Of a stretch of 64,000 nucleotides of DNA, positions 46,924 through 54,803 are shown piece after piece. Position numbers and translations under genes: made by a program. Each line of letters opens with the position of its first letter. The first letter of the stretch is position 1. The notes under the pieces are model-generated. The model had not been told where the DNA came from. It was given only the letters and a program-made list of their open reading frames with translations, and did no database searches. Origin of the DNA: Paenibacillus sp. FSL K6-1096 (lineage in GTDB: Bacteria; Bacillota; Bacilli; Paenibacillales; Paenibacillaceae); the NCBI RefSeq assembly GCF_037977055.1, contig NZ_CP150274.1:1922001-1986000 (forward strand), written 5' to 3'.

Positions 46924-48177
46924 TTATGGTGATTTATTGGACGTTGCCGCGTCCGGGGTCACCGCCGGGCTGGATTCGGGAGATGCAGCGGGCTCCGCCG
47001 GTGAGGTGGAAGGCTCTGAAGCCTCCGATGGAGCCGGTGTTGCGGGCTCTGCCGGAATCATGTATTCCTGGTTGGCTTCCGTACCATCCGGCAGCGCTGT
47101 TACATAAGTGAATTTGCGTCCGTCCTCCGACCACGTCACTGAGATTACATTCCCCTCTATGGGCAAGGAGGCCAATATCGTCCGCTCTTCCGTCCCTGCT
47201 GCGGGTGAACTGTAAATAATGAGCTGCTGGCCGGATTGCTCTGCTGAATAATGCCCGTCCGGAGAGGCCCAGGCAGCTCCGGCACCCGCAGCCATCAGGC
47301 CACTGGCTTTAGTATCTCCAGCAGGCTGATCTCCCGCAATCCGCTCATCTGGAGGCTGGTCCGCCGCTGCGAACTCCTGAACAGGTGCGCTTGGCGCTGC
47401 ACTCTTGTCATTCAAGACTTTACGGTCCCCCTTGCCGCTCTCTGCCGGCTGAGGCGTAGCGCTGCGCTTGTCAGGCCGCGGTGCTGGCGTCACTACAGGG
47501 GCCTTGCCCGGGACAGTACCAGCGTCCGTTGCAGGCGCCTGATCCGCAGTTGGCGGTTGGTCCGCACTCTTGACCGATACCGGCGGTGTAGCCTGAAGCT
47601 CCTCACCTGCACCATCCTCCGCCGGCGCCTGCTTCATGAAGGAGACATCTCCGCCGTCTGTCTGTTCGGACCCAGGTGCTGTACTATTCGCATTGCCCGA
47701 GTTGCCGGTAGCCATCTCTGTGGCTGCATCACTTGCAGATGTCTGAACAGCCATATCCATATCCGCATTCGGCATACTCTCCGGCTTGTTGAATAACGCG
47801 AACAGCAGAATCACCGCTGCCGCTGCCGCGCCGATGCCTGTCCGTGTCGCCAGTGAAGAGCCTCTCTGCTTCTTGCTGCGGGTATTTGAACGGGTAAAGG
47901 GAACTACCTTGGGATCTTCCGCTGCTGTTATAACCGGCTCTTCCTGAACCCCGCGGTCCAGCTGTTCCAGCCGGGGAAGAATCGAGTCAACCAGACTGAA
48001 GGGTGGCTTCACATCCGGCAGCTGCTCCAGCTGCTGGGAGAGCATCGTCAACCGGTCAAAGACTTCCGCGCAGGCAGGGCAATCATCGATATGACGGAAC
48101 ATTTCCAGTATTTCTTCCTGACTGAGATCATGATCCAAATAGCGGTGCATCCATTCCATCACCTCCGCGCAATTCAT
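46924..48177 (-). CDS. Zinc-finger anti-sigma factor with long extracytoplasmic region
   Basis: This 417-residue membrane protein probably inhibits the sigma factor encoded just upstream. Its N-terminus has the zinc anti-sigma motif HxxxCxxC (His29, Cys33, Cys36 in HIDDCPAC). A single transmembrane segment (GIGAAAAAVILLFALF) follows near residues 118-134. A very long Ala/Pro/Thr/Gly/Asp-rich stretch of about 150 residues comes next, and then a small beta-rich domain (ISVTWSEDGRKFTYVTALPDG). The C-terminus is another Pro/Ala/Ser/Glu-rich tail. The ATG overlaps the sigma stop as ATGA. The long disordered region may span the wall. Confidence 0.88.
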   Translation of the reverse strand: MNCAEVMEWMHRYLDHDLSQEEILEMFRHIDDCPACAEVFDRLTMLSQQLEQLPDVKPPFSLVDSILPRLEQLDRGVQEEPVITAAEDPKVVPFTRSNTRSKKQRGSSLATRTGIGAAAAAVILLFALFNKPESMPNADMDMAVQTSASDAATEMATGNSGNANSTAPGSEQTDGGDVSFMKQAPAEDGAGEELQATPPVSVKSADQPPTADQAPATDAGTVPGKAPVVTPAPRPDKRSATPQPAESGKGDRKVLNDKSAAPSAPVQEFAAADQPPDERIAGDQPAGDTKASGLMAAGAGAAWASPDGHYSAEQSGQQLIIYSSPAAGTEERTILASLPIEGNVISVTWSEDGRKFTYVTALPDGTEANQEYMIPAEPATPAPSEASEPSTSPAEPAASPESSPAVTPDAATSNKSP

Positions 48178-48725
48178 CCTGACACACCACCTTTCTGATA
48201 CTCCTGAAGTCTGTTCTGCAGCTGCTGCCTTGCCCGGAACAGGTATGATTTCACCGTGTTCAGCGGCAAATCGAGACAGTCTGCAATCTCGTTGTAAGAG
48301 AAGTCCTGTAGATAACGGAGCACGATCACGGTCCTGTGATGCTCCGGAAGCTGGTCAATGGCCTCGCGGATATCCTCCGCCAGATAACCTGACAGCACTT
48401 CGCGCTCTACATTATGTTTGTTATCCTGGAACACCATTTCGTGTTCATCGATAGAAACGGTAGGCTTCGTTCTCCTGAATTTGTCAATGCAAATATTAGT
48501 TACTATCCGTTGAACCCATGTTTTGAACTGAGCCTTCTCCTCATAGGAGCCGATCTTGGTGTACACCCGGATCAGCGCCTCCTGGGAGGCATCCAGAGCA
48601 TCCTGTTCGTTATGCAGGATATAGAAGGCCGTCTTATATACATGTCCTTCAATTTCGCGCAATAGGGTGATTAGAGCGTCGCGATCGCCCGCTTGAGCGG
48701 CTCTGATGAGTCCCTGCTCCACCAC
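48174..48725 (-). CDS. ECF-type RNA polymerase sigma factor (SigW-like group)
   Basis: This 183-residue protein has sigma region 2 (NEQDALDASQEALIRVYTKIGSY, FKTWVQRIVTNICIDKFRR) and region 4 (LPEHHRTVIVLRYLQDFSYNEIADCLDLPLNTVKSYLFRARQQL). It resembles ECF factors of the SigW/RsiW type paired with zinc anti-sigma proteins. The GTG at 48725 is preceded by GAGGGGG. It overlaps its putative anti-sigma gene by four bases. The regulon is not visible from this window. Confidence 0.93.
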   Translation of the reverse strand: MVEQGLIRAAQAGDRDALITLLREIEGHVYKTAFYILHNEQDALDASQEALIRVYTKIGSYEEKAQFKTWVQRIVTNICIDKFRRTKPTVSIDEHEMVFQDNKHNVEREVLSGYLAEDIREAIDQLPEHHRTVIVLRYLQDFSYNEIADCLDLPLNTVKSYLFRARQQLQNRLQEYQKGGVSG

Positions 48726-48796
48726 GAAGGTTCCCCCTCTCTATGCAATCTTACTGACGCGCAAGACTGCGGATTTGTTGCAAGCCTGTAATGATT

Positions 48797-48824
48797 ATTT
48801 TAGAATACTCGAATCATTGAACAA
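48797..48824 (-). promoter_or_regulatory. Putative sigma-A-type promoter of the sigma/anti-sigma pair
   Basis: On the minus strand TTGTTC (48819-48824), 16 bases and TAAAAT (48797-48802) lie about 70 bases before the sigma gene. No ECF-type AAC-CGT self-promoter is apparent here. Confidence 0.4.
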
Positions 48825-48928
48825 TCCTTAATAAGCATACAGGGGATGCTGCAATCATTCAAATACTCTTTTAGCCAAAGTGGTTACAGAAATGACATGA
48901 ACAGCAGCCCGGCCGCCGCGCAGTCCGT

Positions 48929-49189
48929 TCAGGAATTGGACGGCTCCTGCAGCCGGTATAATGTAACTCTGCACACCAGCAGAACCGCATAATTCTCCCG
49001 GAAATCATCATCAAGCACATATACTTCCCCCTGCTCAAAAAGTTGCGGATGATTATAGCTGCGGTACAGCTTATAGACAGCTCCTGCCGTCACCCTGCAG
49101 CCCGGCACGGTGGTCCTGATGCCCACATAATCAGCTTCGTCCACCACCAGTACCGGATACAGCTTGCCGTGAATCTTCTCGCCAGGCAT
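48929..49189 (-). CDS. Small conserved-looking protein of unknown function
   Basis: This 86-residue protein is mostly beta-strand in character, with several Tyr/Val-rich segments (YPVLVVDEADYVGIRT, GEVYVLDDDFRENYAVLLVC). No signal peptide or membrane segment is visible. The ATG at 49189 follows AAAGGTG and is preferred over a GTG 13 codons earlier. I do not recognise the family. It stands alone between the sigma operon and the aldolase gene. Confidence 0.6.
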   Translation of the reverse strand: MPGEKIHGKLYPVLVVDEADYVGIRTTVPGCRVTAGAVYKLYRSYNHPQLFEQGEVYVLDDDFRENYAVLLVCRVTLYRLQEPSNS

Positions 49190-49286
49190 GGCATCACCTT
49201 TCAGGTAGGCATCTGAATTCAGGCTCACGCCTAAGTAATCTACCTATTATAAGTATTGCCCTGACCGGCTGCTCACGAACCGCCAA

Positions 49287-49322
49287 CAAAAAATGCCCTG
49301 CCCCAAAGAGGCAAGACATTTC
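49287..49322 (-). terminator. Terminator of the KDPG aldolase gene
   Basis: On the minus strand AATGTCTTGCC pairs with GGCAGGGCATT (G-U pairs included) and is followed by six T, 45 bases after the stop. Confidence 0.75.
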
Positions 49323-49366
49323 CGGTAGCCCTATATAATTGTAGCTTTAGTTGTTCCGCACTCTGA

Positions 49367-50008
49367 TTACTGCGCCTGAATCTCCTTGAACTTCGCCACA
49401 TACTGTGCCGCCAGCTCCGTGATCTGGTCATAGCGGCCTTCCTTCGCCGGTGCAGTCAGATTGCCGCCGATACCGACAGCGATGCAGCCGTTCTTGATCC
49501 ATTTCTCCATATTGTTCAGGTCCACGCCGCCGGTAGGCATAATGTTCACATGCGGCATCGGCCCCTTCACAGCCTTCACATAGTCAGGTCCGAACGCGCT
49601 GCCCGGGAACAGCTTCAGCACATCCACGCCCAGCTTCAGCGCTTCCTTCATTTCATTCAGTGTCATGCAGCCCGGCATATATGGAATACCATAGAGATTA
49701 CACATCTTGGCTGTCTCTTCTTCAAAAGACGGGCTGACCACAAACTCCGAGCCTGCCAGAATGGCAATTCGTGCGGTAAGCGGGTCGAGCACAGTCCCTG
49801 CACCGATAACGGCGCGGCTTCCATATTCAGCAACAAGGCGCTTAATCGCAACTTCAGCCCCCGGAGTGGTAAAAGTCACTTCAATATTGTTCAGTCCGCC
49901 CTCGATACAGGCCACCGACATCGCATAGGCATCATCGGCATTGTCTGCACGGATTACGGCTACTACGCCAACAGCTGTGATGTTCTGCAATACTTTGATC
50001 TTCTTCAT
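49367..50008 (-). CDS. eda: KDPG/KHG aldolase (2-dehydro-3-deoxy-phosphogluconate aldolase)
   Basis: This enzyme splits 2-keto-3-deoxy-6-phosphogluconate into pyruvate and glyceraldehyde 3-phosphate. It is the last step of uronate/pectin breakdown and of the Entner-Doudoroff route. The 213-residue protein has the catalytic Glu43 (NNIEVTF) and the Schiff-base Lys132 (VLKLFPG), spaced as in the family. It also has the phosphate-binding PTGGV loop and GIGGNL. The ATG at 50008 follows AGAGGAAG. It is divergent from the sugar kinase gene that would supply its substrate, with a shared 350-base regulatory gap. Confidence 0.94.
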   Translation of the reverse strand: MKKIKVLQNITAVGVVAVIRADNADDAYAMSVACIEGGLNNIEVTFTTPGAEVAIKRLVAEYGSRAVIGAGTVLDPLTARIAILAGSEFVVSPSFEEETAKMCNLYGIPYMPGCMTLNEMKEALKLGVDVLKLFPGSAFGPDYVKAVKGPMPHVNIMPTGGVDLNNMEKWIKNGCIAVGIGGNLTAPAKEGRYDQITELAAQYVAKFKEIQAQ

Positions 50009-50262
50009 GTAAGAACTTCCTCTCTGGTTATATTTCAATAGAATATTTATTTAGATAAACTTTTTTATCTAATTTACTAACACCAAGCTATATACTTTCT
50101 AAGAAAATAGTAATGACATTGCCCCGAAGAGTCAATATATATTTACGAAAGCTGCTGTATTCCTCCTAAATTCCATGCGTAAATCCTTATACACCAATGG
50201 TTTATCAACATATCAGCAATAATCCCGGTCAAAATAAGTACACGGAAAGAGTGTTGCCGTAT

Positions 50263-50328
50263 TGTACAAAACCGTTTTATGTGATAATTTCAACTTACAT
50301 TCTATCTTAAAGCTTGAAAACGGTTCAA
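50263..50328. promoter_or_regulatory. Two LacI-type operator candidates and promoter of the kinase gene
   Basis: Two copies of an AAAACGGTT motif lie in the divergent gap. One is AAAACCGTTTTAT at 50268-50280 (motif on the minus strand). The other is the 15-base inverted repeat TTGAAAACGGTTCAA at 50314-50328. A possible promoter, TTGTAC (50263-50268), 17 bases, TAATTT (50286-50291), overlaps the first. The LacI protein at 51397-52422 is the obvious candidate regulator. The second site also matches 12 of 14 positions of a CcpA cre site, so catabolite control is an alternative. The rest of the gap (50009-50262) shows nothing clear. Confidence 0.5.
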
Positions 50329-50358
50329 TGCTATCATAACTATTAGGAGGAACCATTC

Positions 50359-51318
50359 ATGAACAAACAGCTGGATGCGGTCACATTCGGGGAGCCGATG
50401 GCCATGTTCTATGCCAATGAAGTCGGCCCCTTGCCTGAGGTCACTTCATTCTCCAAGGCTCTGGCAGGCGCAGAGAGCAATGTTGCCACCGGGTTGTCGC
50501 GCCTTAAGCACCTGACCGGCTATGTGACCAAGCTGGGCGAGGACAGCTTCGGCGAATTCATCACAGCGGCGCTGAACAAGGAGAAGATTGATACCGCCAG
50601 CATCACCACCACCCGGGAGTTCTCCACCGGTATGCTGATTAAATCCAAGGTGCTGACCGGGGACCCCAAGGTTGAATATTTCCGCCGTAATTCCGCTGCC
50701 TCCAAGCTGAGCCTGGCTGACTTCGACGGGGACTATTTCGCTTCCGCCGGTCATCTGCACGTCACCAGCATTTCTGCAGCGCTGTCAGCATCCTGCCATG
50801 AATTCTCTTTACATGCCATGAATTTCATGAAGCAGCGCGGCCGGACGGTCTCGCTTGACCCGAATCTGCGCCCGACGCTCTGGCCGGATACCGAAACAAT
50901 GGTCAGCACGATCAACGATCTGGCCACACGCTGCGACTGGTTCCTGCCCGGACTCAGCGAAGGCAAAATCCTGACCGGCCTCGATACGCCGGAGCAAATC
51001 GCCGGATTCTATCTGGAGCGCGGGATATCCCTTGTTGTGATCAAGCTCGGGCCTGAAGGCGCCTACTACAAGACTTCCACAGGCGAAGAGGGGTATGTGG
51101 ACGGCTTCAAGGTGGAGCAGGTGGTGGATACCGTCGGCGCGGGAGACGGCTTCGCCGTGGGCGTCATCAGCGCGATGCTGGAGAAGCTCAGCGTAGCCGA
51201 AGCCGTGAAGCGGGGCAATGCCATCGGCGCACTTGCCGTTATGTCGCCTGGCGACATGGACGGACTGCCAACCCGTGAGGAGCTGGAAGCATTTATGAGC
51301 ACGGGTAAGAAAGCTTAA
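50359..51318 (+). CDS. kdgK: PfkB-family sugar kinase, probably 2-keto-3-deoxygluconate kinase
   Basis: This 319-residue ribokinase-like enzyme is expected to phosphorylate 2-keto-3-deoxygluconate to the aldolase substrate. It shows the N-terminal PfkB features (AGAESNVATGLSRL), an active-site DTVGAGDGFAVG motif with the catalytic base near Asp263, and the LDPNLRPTLW segment seen in KDG kinases. TAGGAGGAACC precedes the ATG. The neighbouring KDPG aldolase and LacI regulator support the substrate assignment; fructokinase or other ketose kinases remain possible. Confidence 0.87.
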   Translation: MNKQLDAVTFGEPMAMFYANEVGPLPEVTSFSKALAGAESNVATGLSRLKHLTGYVTKLGEDSFGEFITAALNKEKIDTASITTTREFSTGMLIKSKVLTGDPKVEYFRRNSAASKLSLADFDGDYFASAGHLHVTSISAALSASCHEFSLHAMNFMKQRGRTVSLDPNLRPTLWPDTETMVSTINDLATRCDWFLPGLSEGKILTGLDTPEQIAGFYLERGISLVVIKLGPEGAYYKTSTGEEGYVDGFKVEQVVDTVGAGDGFAVGVISAMLEKLSVAEAVKRGNAIGALAVMSPGDMDGLPTREELEAFMSTGKKA

Positions 51319-51333
51319 AGGCCTTGGAACATT

Positions 51334-51382
51334 AATAGGGTGTCCCGCAGCCAGTTAGCTTGGCTTGGGACACCCTATTCTT
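51334..51382. terminator. Bidirectional terminator between kinase and LacI genes
   Basis: A perfect 13-pair stem, AATAGGGTGTCCC with its complement, encloses a loop with its own AGCCA/TGGCT pairing. It sits between two convergent genes and is T-rich on both flanks. Confidence 0.85.
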
Positions 51383-51396
51383 GTGTAAAGCAGGCG

Positions 51397-52422
51397 CTAC
51401 TCGGCTCTGGCCGGAGGCTGCACAGAATCGCCCTGCTGAAGCGTAGGCGGGAATCTGTAGGTGATTGGCATCGCACCATCCGTATCATTAATTAACGAGA
51501 GCATGATCTTCGCCGCCTGTACCCCCATCTCATATGCAGGCTGGCGGATCGTCGTAATATCAGGGTTGTAGATACGGGCGAATTCCGCATCGTCAATGCC
51601 GATGACCGACAGCCGGCCGGGTATGGCGATTGCATTGCGGTTCGCATACTTCAGAATCTCGCCCAGCACCAGATCGTTGGCGGCAACCAGCGCTGTCGGC
51701 GGATGGGGAAGCTCCAGCAGCTCATCCAGCGCCGAGGCAATCTCTTCACGCGGAACGCTGCGCATATAGTCATCCCGCAAGGGCAGACCGGCTTCCTCCA
51801 TCGCCTTCTTGTATCCGCTCATCCGCTCCCTGCGCGGGGTAATTGCATGTGCGCCGAGCGGCAGCGACAGAATAGCAATCGCATCATGCCCGTGGCCGGT
51901 CAGCTCCCGGACCGCGGTCTTCACCGCCATCTCATTATCAAGCAGCAGGCTCTGGGTCGTAATCCCGTCGACCAGCCGGTCCATGAACACCAGCGGATAT
52001 TCCGCTTCAATTAACCGCGTGTAAGGCCCGGGCTGATCGCCAGCAGGGAAAATAATCAGTCCGTCCACCTGACGGGCCACCAGCGTCTCCACATAGGTAT
52101 TCTCTTTGTCTGCATCCTCGTCTGAGTTGCAGATGATGACCTGGATACCGTGGCGCTGCAGCTCCTTCTCGATCGCCCGGATACACTGGATGGACAGCGA
52201 GTAATCAATGTTAGCTACAATAATGCCAACCATATGTGTACGGTTCTGCTTCAGACTGCGGGCCAGTCCGTTCGGCTGGTAGTTCAGCTCATCGATGACC
52301 TCGGCAATGCGGTTTCGGGTCGCTTCACTCATATATTTGAACCGTTTATTCAAAAACTGCGAGACCGTGCTTTTGGAGACCCCCGCTTTCCGGGCCACAT
52401 CCTCAATGGTCAGCTTCTTCAT
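51397..52422 (-). CDS. LacI-family transcriptional regulator, probably KdgR-like
   Basis: This 341-residue regulator has an N-terminal LacI helix-turn-helix (TIEDVARKAGVSKSTVSQFLNKRFKYMSEATRNRI) and hinge helix (YQPNGLARSLKQ). A periplasmic-binding-protein-like ligand domain with VGIIVANID and the VIGIDDAEFA motif follows. Its position next to the kdg genes and the LacI-type operators in their shared gap suggests that it represses them and responds to a keto-deoxy sugar acid. This fits KdgR, but the effector is inferred from context only. Confidence 0.9.
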   Translation of the reverse strand: MKKLTIEDVARKAGVSKSTVSQFLNKRFKYMSEATRNRIAEVIDELNYQPNGLARSLKQNRTHMVGIIVANIDYSLSIQCIRAIEKELQRHGIQVIICNSDEDADKENTYVETLVARQVDGLIIFPAGDQPGPYTRLIEAEYPLVFMDRLVDGITTQSLLLDNEMAVKTAVRELTGHGHDAIAILSLPLGAHAITPRRERMSGYKKAMEEAGLPLRDDYMRSVPREEIASALDELLELPHPPTALVAANDLVLGEILKYANRNAIAIPGRLSVIGIDDAEFARIYNPDITTIRQPAYEMGVQAAKIMLSLINDTDGAMPITYRFPPTLQQGDSVQPPARAE

Positions 52423-52521
52423 CTATCCCGCTCCGCTCTTCTATACAAAATTTACTGGTTGATATTATCAAAAAGTATAGCTTTTTTTTAGTAAATTATC
52501 TATAGGGAGCTTGGCGGGTGT

Positions 52522-53676
52522 TTATTTGCCTGTCGGGACGGGTTTCAAACGCTGACCGGTCTGCTCATAATACCAATCGTAATACCACTCCTCACCCATA
52601 AACAAAGCGATATCTGCTGTACGCTTCTTCCCGTCCACTTCATAAGTAGCGATCCAATTAACACCCTCAATATCTATGCCGATTTTACTGGCTACATTTC
52701 GCGTTGCCCCTGTAGTAATATCATGCAGAGTGCCGTGGGCTTCGTAGCCTTTGCCACTATTATTGTTATAAGAAACAAGCAACATCTCACTCTGAACTTT
52801 GTCAAAAGCACCAAACGATCTATAGTTAGAATATTCTTTGCCCAAGCTGCTTAAATCCAACAGGTCCTGCAGAGCTACAGCTTCTCCGGCAACCGCCGCC
52901 TTTAAATTCAAAGCGGATACCTTCTCAGGTGTCATGCCAACCCCTTTGCCCAATGTAAATGTGCTGATACCCAGCACTACATAATTACCTGCATCACAAA
53001 TTCCCGTAAGTTCATAATAACGCTGCGACCCGCCGGCATAGAGTGGAAGGGTGTAAATCCGCTTAGCCGTAGTCTCCGACAGCTCAGTCTGGCCTTTCGG
53101 AGACAGATACAATGTATAAGGCTCTGTTGGGTGTGTGTACTTAGGCTTACTATAGTTAACTATCGGCGGCGGAGGCGACCAGACAATTCCGGCTGAGGTC
53201 TCAATAGCAAGCGCACGTTCTTTGTTTCTGTTCAGCGGCAGGGGCATGTAATACTTTATTCCCCCCAGCTCGAACTCCGCAGAACCAGCCGGCGGGTTGT
53301 AGGATTGCGGCGATGCTGAAGAAGCTGCATTCTGCGACCCCGAAGGAGACGCCGACGGCTCCACCACAGCCGCTCCCGAGCCCTGCCCCAAGACCGCTGC
53401 CAGCCTCCCTGCCGGATCAAACCCGGCCCCCGGGCCAAACGGCCAGAGCAGCACGCTGAACAGCAGGAGCGCAGACAATGCGCCAAGGCCTGCGGCCCGT
53501 CCGAACCGGCCTTGTCCTCTTCGCGCCGGAGTACCCGCTGCTGCGGCCTGTTCAATACGCGCCATGAGCTGCGGCGTGAACCCCGGCCCGGTCAGCGGGT
53601 TCCGTCCGGCCTGCTTGTACCAGTCCTTCGCCCCGCTCATTACCTTCACTTGCTCATCCTCATCTCTTGTCTTCAC
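52522..53676 (-). CDS. Putative transmembrane anti-sigma protein, no zinc motif
   Basis: This 384-residue protein has a cytoplasmic N-terminus of about 60 residues. It contains a short helix (TPQLMARIEQAAAAG), and a transmembrane segment (GLGALSALLLFSVLLWPF) follows near 61-80. The Pro/Ser/Ala-rich linker leads to a beta-rich extracellular domain with one Cys (ELTGICDAGNYVVLG) and a Tyr-rich end. It overlaps the sigma gene by GTGA with AAGGAGG upstream of the GTG. No HxxxCxxC motif is present in the N-terminal part, unlike the anti-sigma protein at 46924. The partner role is inferred from the operon. Confidence 0.75.
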   Translation of the reverse strand: MKTRDEDEQVKVMSGAKDWYKQAGRNPLTGPGFTPQLMARIEQAAAAGTPARRGQGRFGRAAGLGALSALLLFSVLLWPFGPGAGFDPAGRLAAVLGQGSGAAVVEPSASPSGSQNAASSASPQSYNPPAGSAEFELGGIKYYMPLPLNRNKERALAIETSAGIVWSPPPPIVNYSKPKYTHPTEPYTLYLSPKGQTELSETTAKRIYTLPLYAGGSQRYYELTGICDAGNYVVLGISTFTLGKGVGMTPEKVSALNLKAAVAGEAVALQDLLDLSSLGKEYSNYRSFGAFDKVQSEMLLVSYNNNSGKGYEAHGTLHDITTGATRNVASKIGIDIEGVNWIATYEVDGKKRTADIALFMGEEWYYDWYYEQTGQRLKPVPTGK

Positions 53677-54209
53677 AGGTCTTCCTCCTTCATTGCCGTT
53701 CTTATTTTGTCTCTGGCCCGCCCGAGGCGGGACTTGACCGTTCCCTGCGCAATTCCGAGCAGCTCGGACAATTCAGCGACCGACAGGTCCTGCTGAATAT
53801 CCAGCACCAGCACCTCCCGGTACTTGTCCGGCAGCGCCATAATAATCTCCCAGATCCGGTTAGCATACTGGTTGCCGATAGCTTCCTGTTCAGCGGACAA
53901 GGACGCTCCATGAACCTGGTGGTCGCCCAGCGGGGCGAATCTCCGCCAGAAGCTGCTGCGTCTTAAGCTGAATGCGGTGTTGCGGGTGATGGTCAGCAGC
54001 CAGGTTTTCAGGGTGGCCTGCCCCCGGTATTTGCCGATGCTCTTGTAGGCCTTCAGGAATACCTCCTGGCTGATGTCGCTGGCCTGCTCCCGGCTGCGGG
54101 TTAACACAAAGGCATAATTCCATACATCCGATCCGTAGGTCTCCATCATCTCGCGGAGCGATACCGGCGAAGCACAGGCCATGCTGTAAGGCAGCTCTTT
54201 ACTCTGCAT
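53673..54209 (-). CDS. ECF-type RNA polymerase sigma factor
   Basis: This 178-residue ECF sigma factor has region 2 (QASDISQEVFLKAYKSIGKYRG, TLKTWLLTITRNTAFSLRRSSFW) and region 4 (ALPDKYREVLVLDIQQDLSVAELSELLGIAQGTVKSRLGRARDKIR). The ATG at 54209 has AGAGGGGAG upstream; the GTG six codons earlier lies within that site. It is directly upstream of a membrane protein that overlaps it by four bases and is the likely anti-sigma partner. Target promoters are unknown. Confidence 0.93.
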   Translation of the reverse strand: MQSKELPYSMACASPVSLREMMETYGSDVWNYAFVLTRSREQASDISQEVFLKAYKSIGKYRGQATLKTWLLTITRNTAFSLRRSSFWRRFAPLGDHQVHGASLSAEQEAIGNQYANRIWEIIMALPDKYREVLVLDIQQDLSVAELSELLGIAQGTVKSRLGRARDKIRTAMKEEDL

Positions 54210-54262
54210 GTTGCTCTCCCCTCTCACCTAATAAGACTCCTGCCGCGCGAAACGGTTCCCGC

Positions 54263-54450
54263 TGATTGCATTTTCTGCAATAGAACGGACGATATTTGCC
54301 GTTAATCTCCATTCTATTGTATTTCCTGCATTAGAATTGCGAGATTTTGCTCAATGAGCCTCTGTTAGCTGAAATCAAGTGTGCAAAATACAACAGATGT
54401 GATTTTCCACCGAATTGGAACAGCATCTAATGTACAAAGTACAACCAAAA
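54263..54450. repeat. Four-box palindromic intergenic element, copy 2
   Basis: This lies between the sigma gene and the nrd promoter. Right half-sites GCAATAGA, GCATTAGA, ACAACAGA and ACAACCAA start at 54277, 54328, 54390 and 54441. The spacing is 51, 62 and 51 bases, exactly as in the element at 31489-31673. The inter-box sequences also align loosely (ATATTTGCC and CCTCTGTTAGCTGAAATC against matching segments of copy 1). The boxes are near-palindromic, such as TGCA-TTTTC-TGCA. No coding capacity is visible. Confidence 0.75.
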
Positions 54451-54649
54451 TTCAATCCGCCGAAGGTCCAAGCGCTTTCAAAAATTACAGCCGTTCCCTC
54501 TTCCCTCACCTCCCGTTCACGCCTTTCTGCGCCCCCGCAAATTCCTTAAAAAAAAGTCTAATAAATTCTAAGAGAATAGAACCCAGGCGGGGCGTGGGAT
54601 TGGCGATTTAAAGGGGTATTTTGGGCGGCTGGGAGAGCTTGTTCAGCGC

Positions 54650-54703
54650 TTGACTTTTCAATATATGGTATATAAAATGATTAAACGTTACTAAATATAG
54701 TGT
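54650..54703 (+). promoter_or_regulatory. nrd operon promoter with two NrdR boxes
   Basis: TTGACT (54650-54655), 17 bases and TAAAAT (54673-54678) form a good sigma-A promoter. Two NrdR-box-like sequences overlap it: TTTCAATATATGGTAT at 54656-54671 and TTACTAAATATAGTGT at 54688-54703. The second is close to the consensus (reverse complement ACACTATATTTAGTAA). Their starts are 32 bases apart, about three helical turns, the usual geometry for cooperative NrdR binding. Confidence 0.8.
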
Positions 54704-54803
54704 ATATAATAGCTAAGCCCATAAATCTAGTGAATTCGCCCAAGTTCATTTGTCAAGTAGAAAGAACAGAAGAATGAGCTAATGTTACAGGAGGTTAGAG
54801 ACC

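Noticed and set aside
48771..48928. ECF autoregulatory promoter (AAC-type -35) ahead of the SigW-like gene
   Set aside because: I could not find a convincing AAC/CGT pair at the right distance; a sigma-A-like pair fits better.
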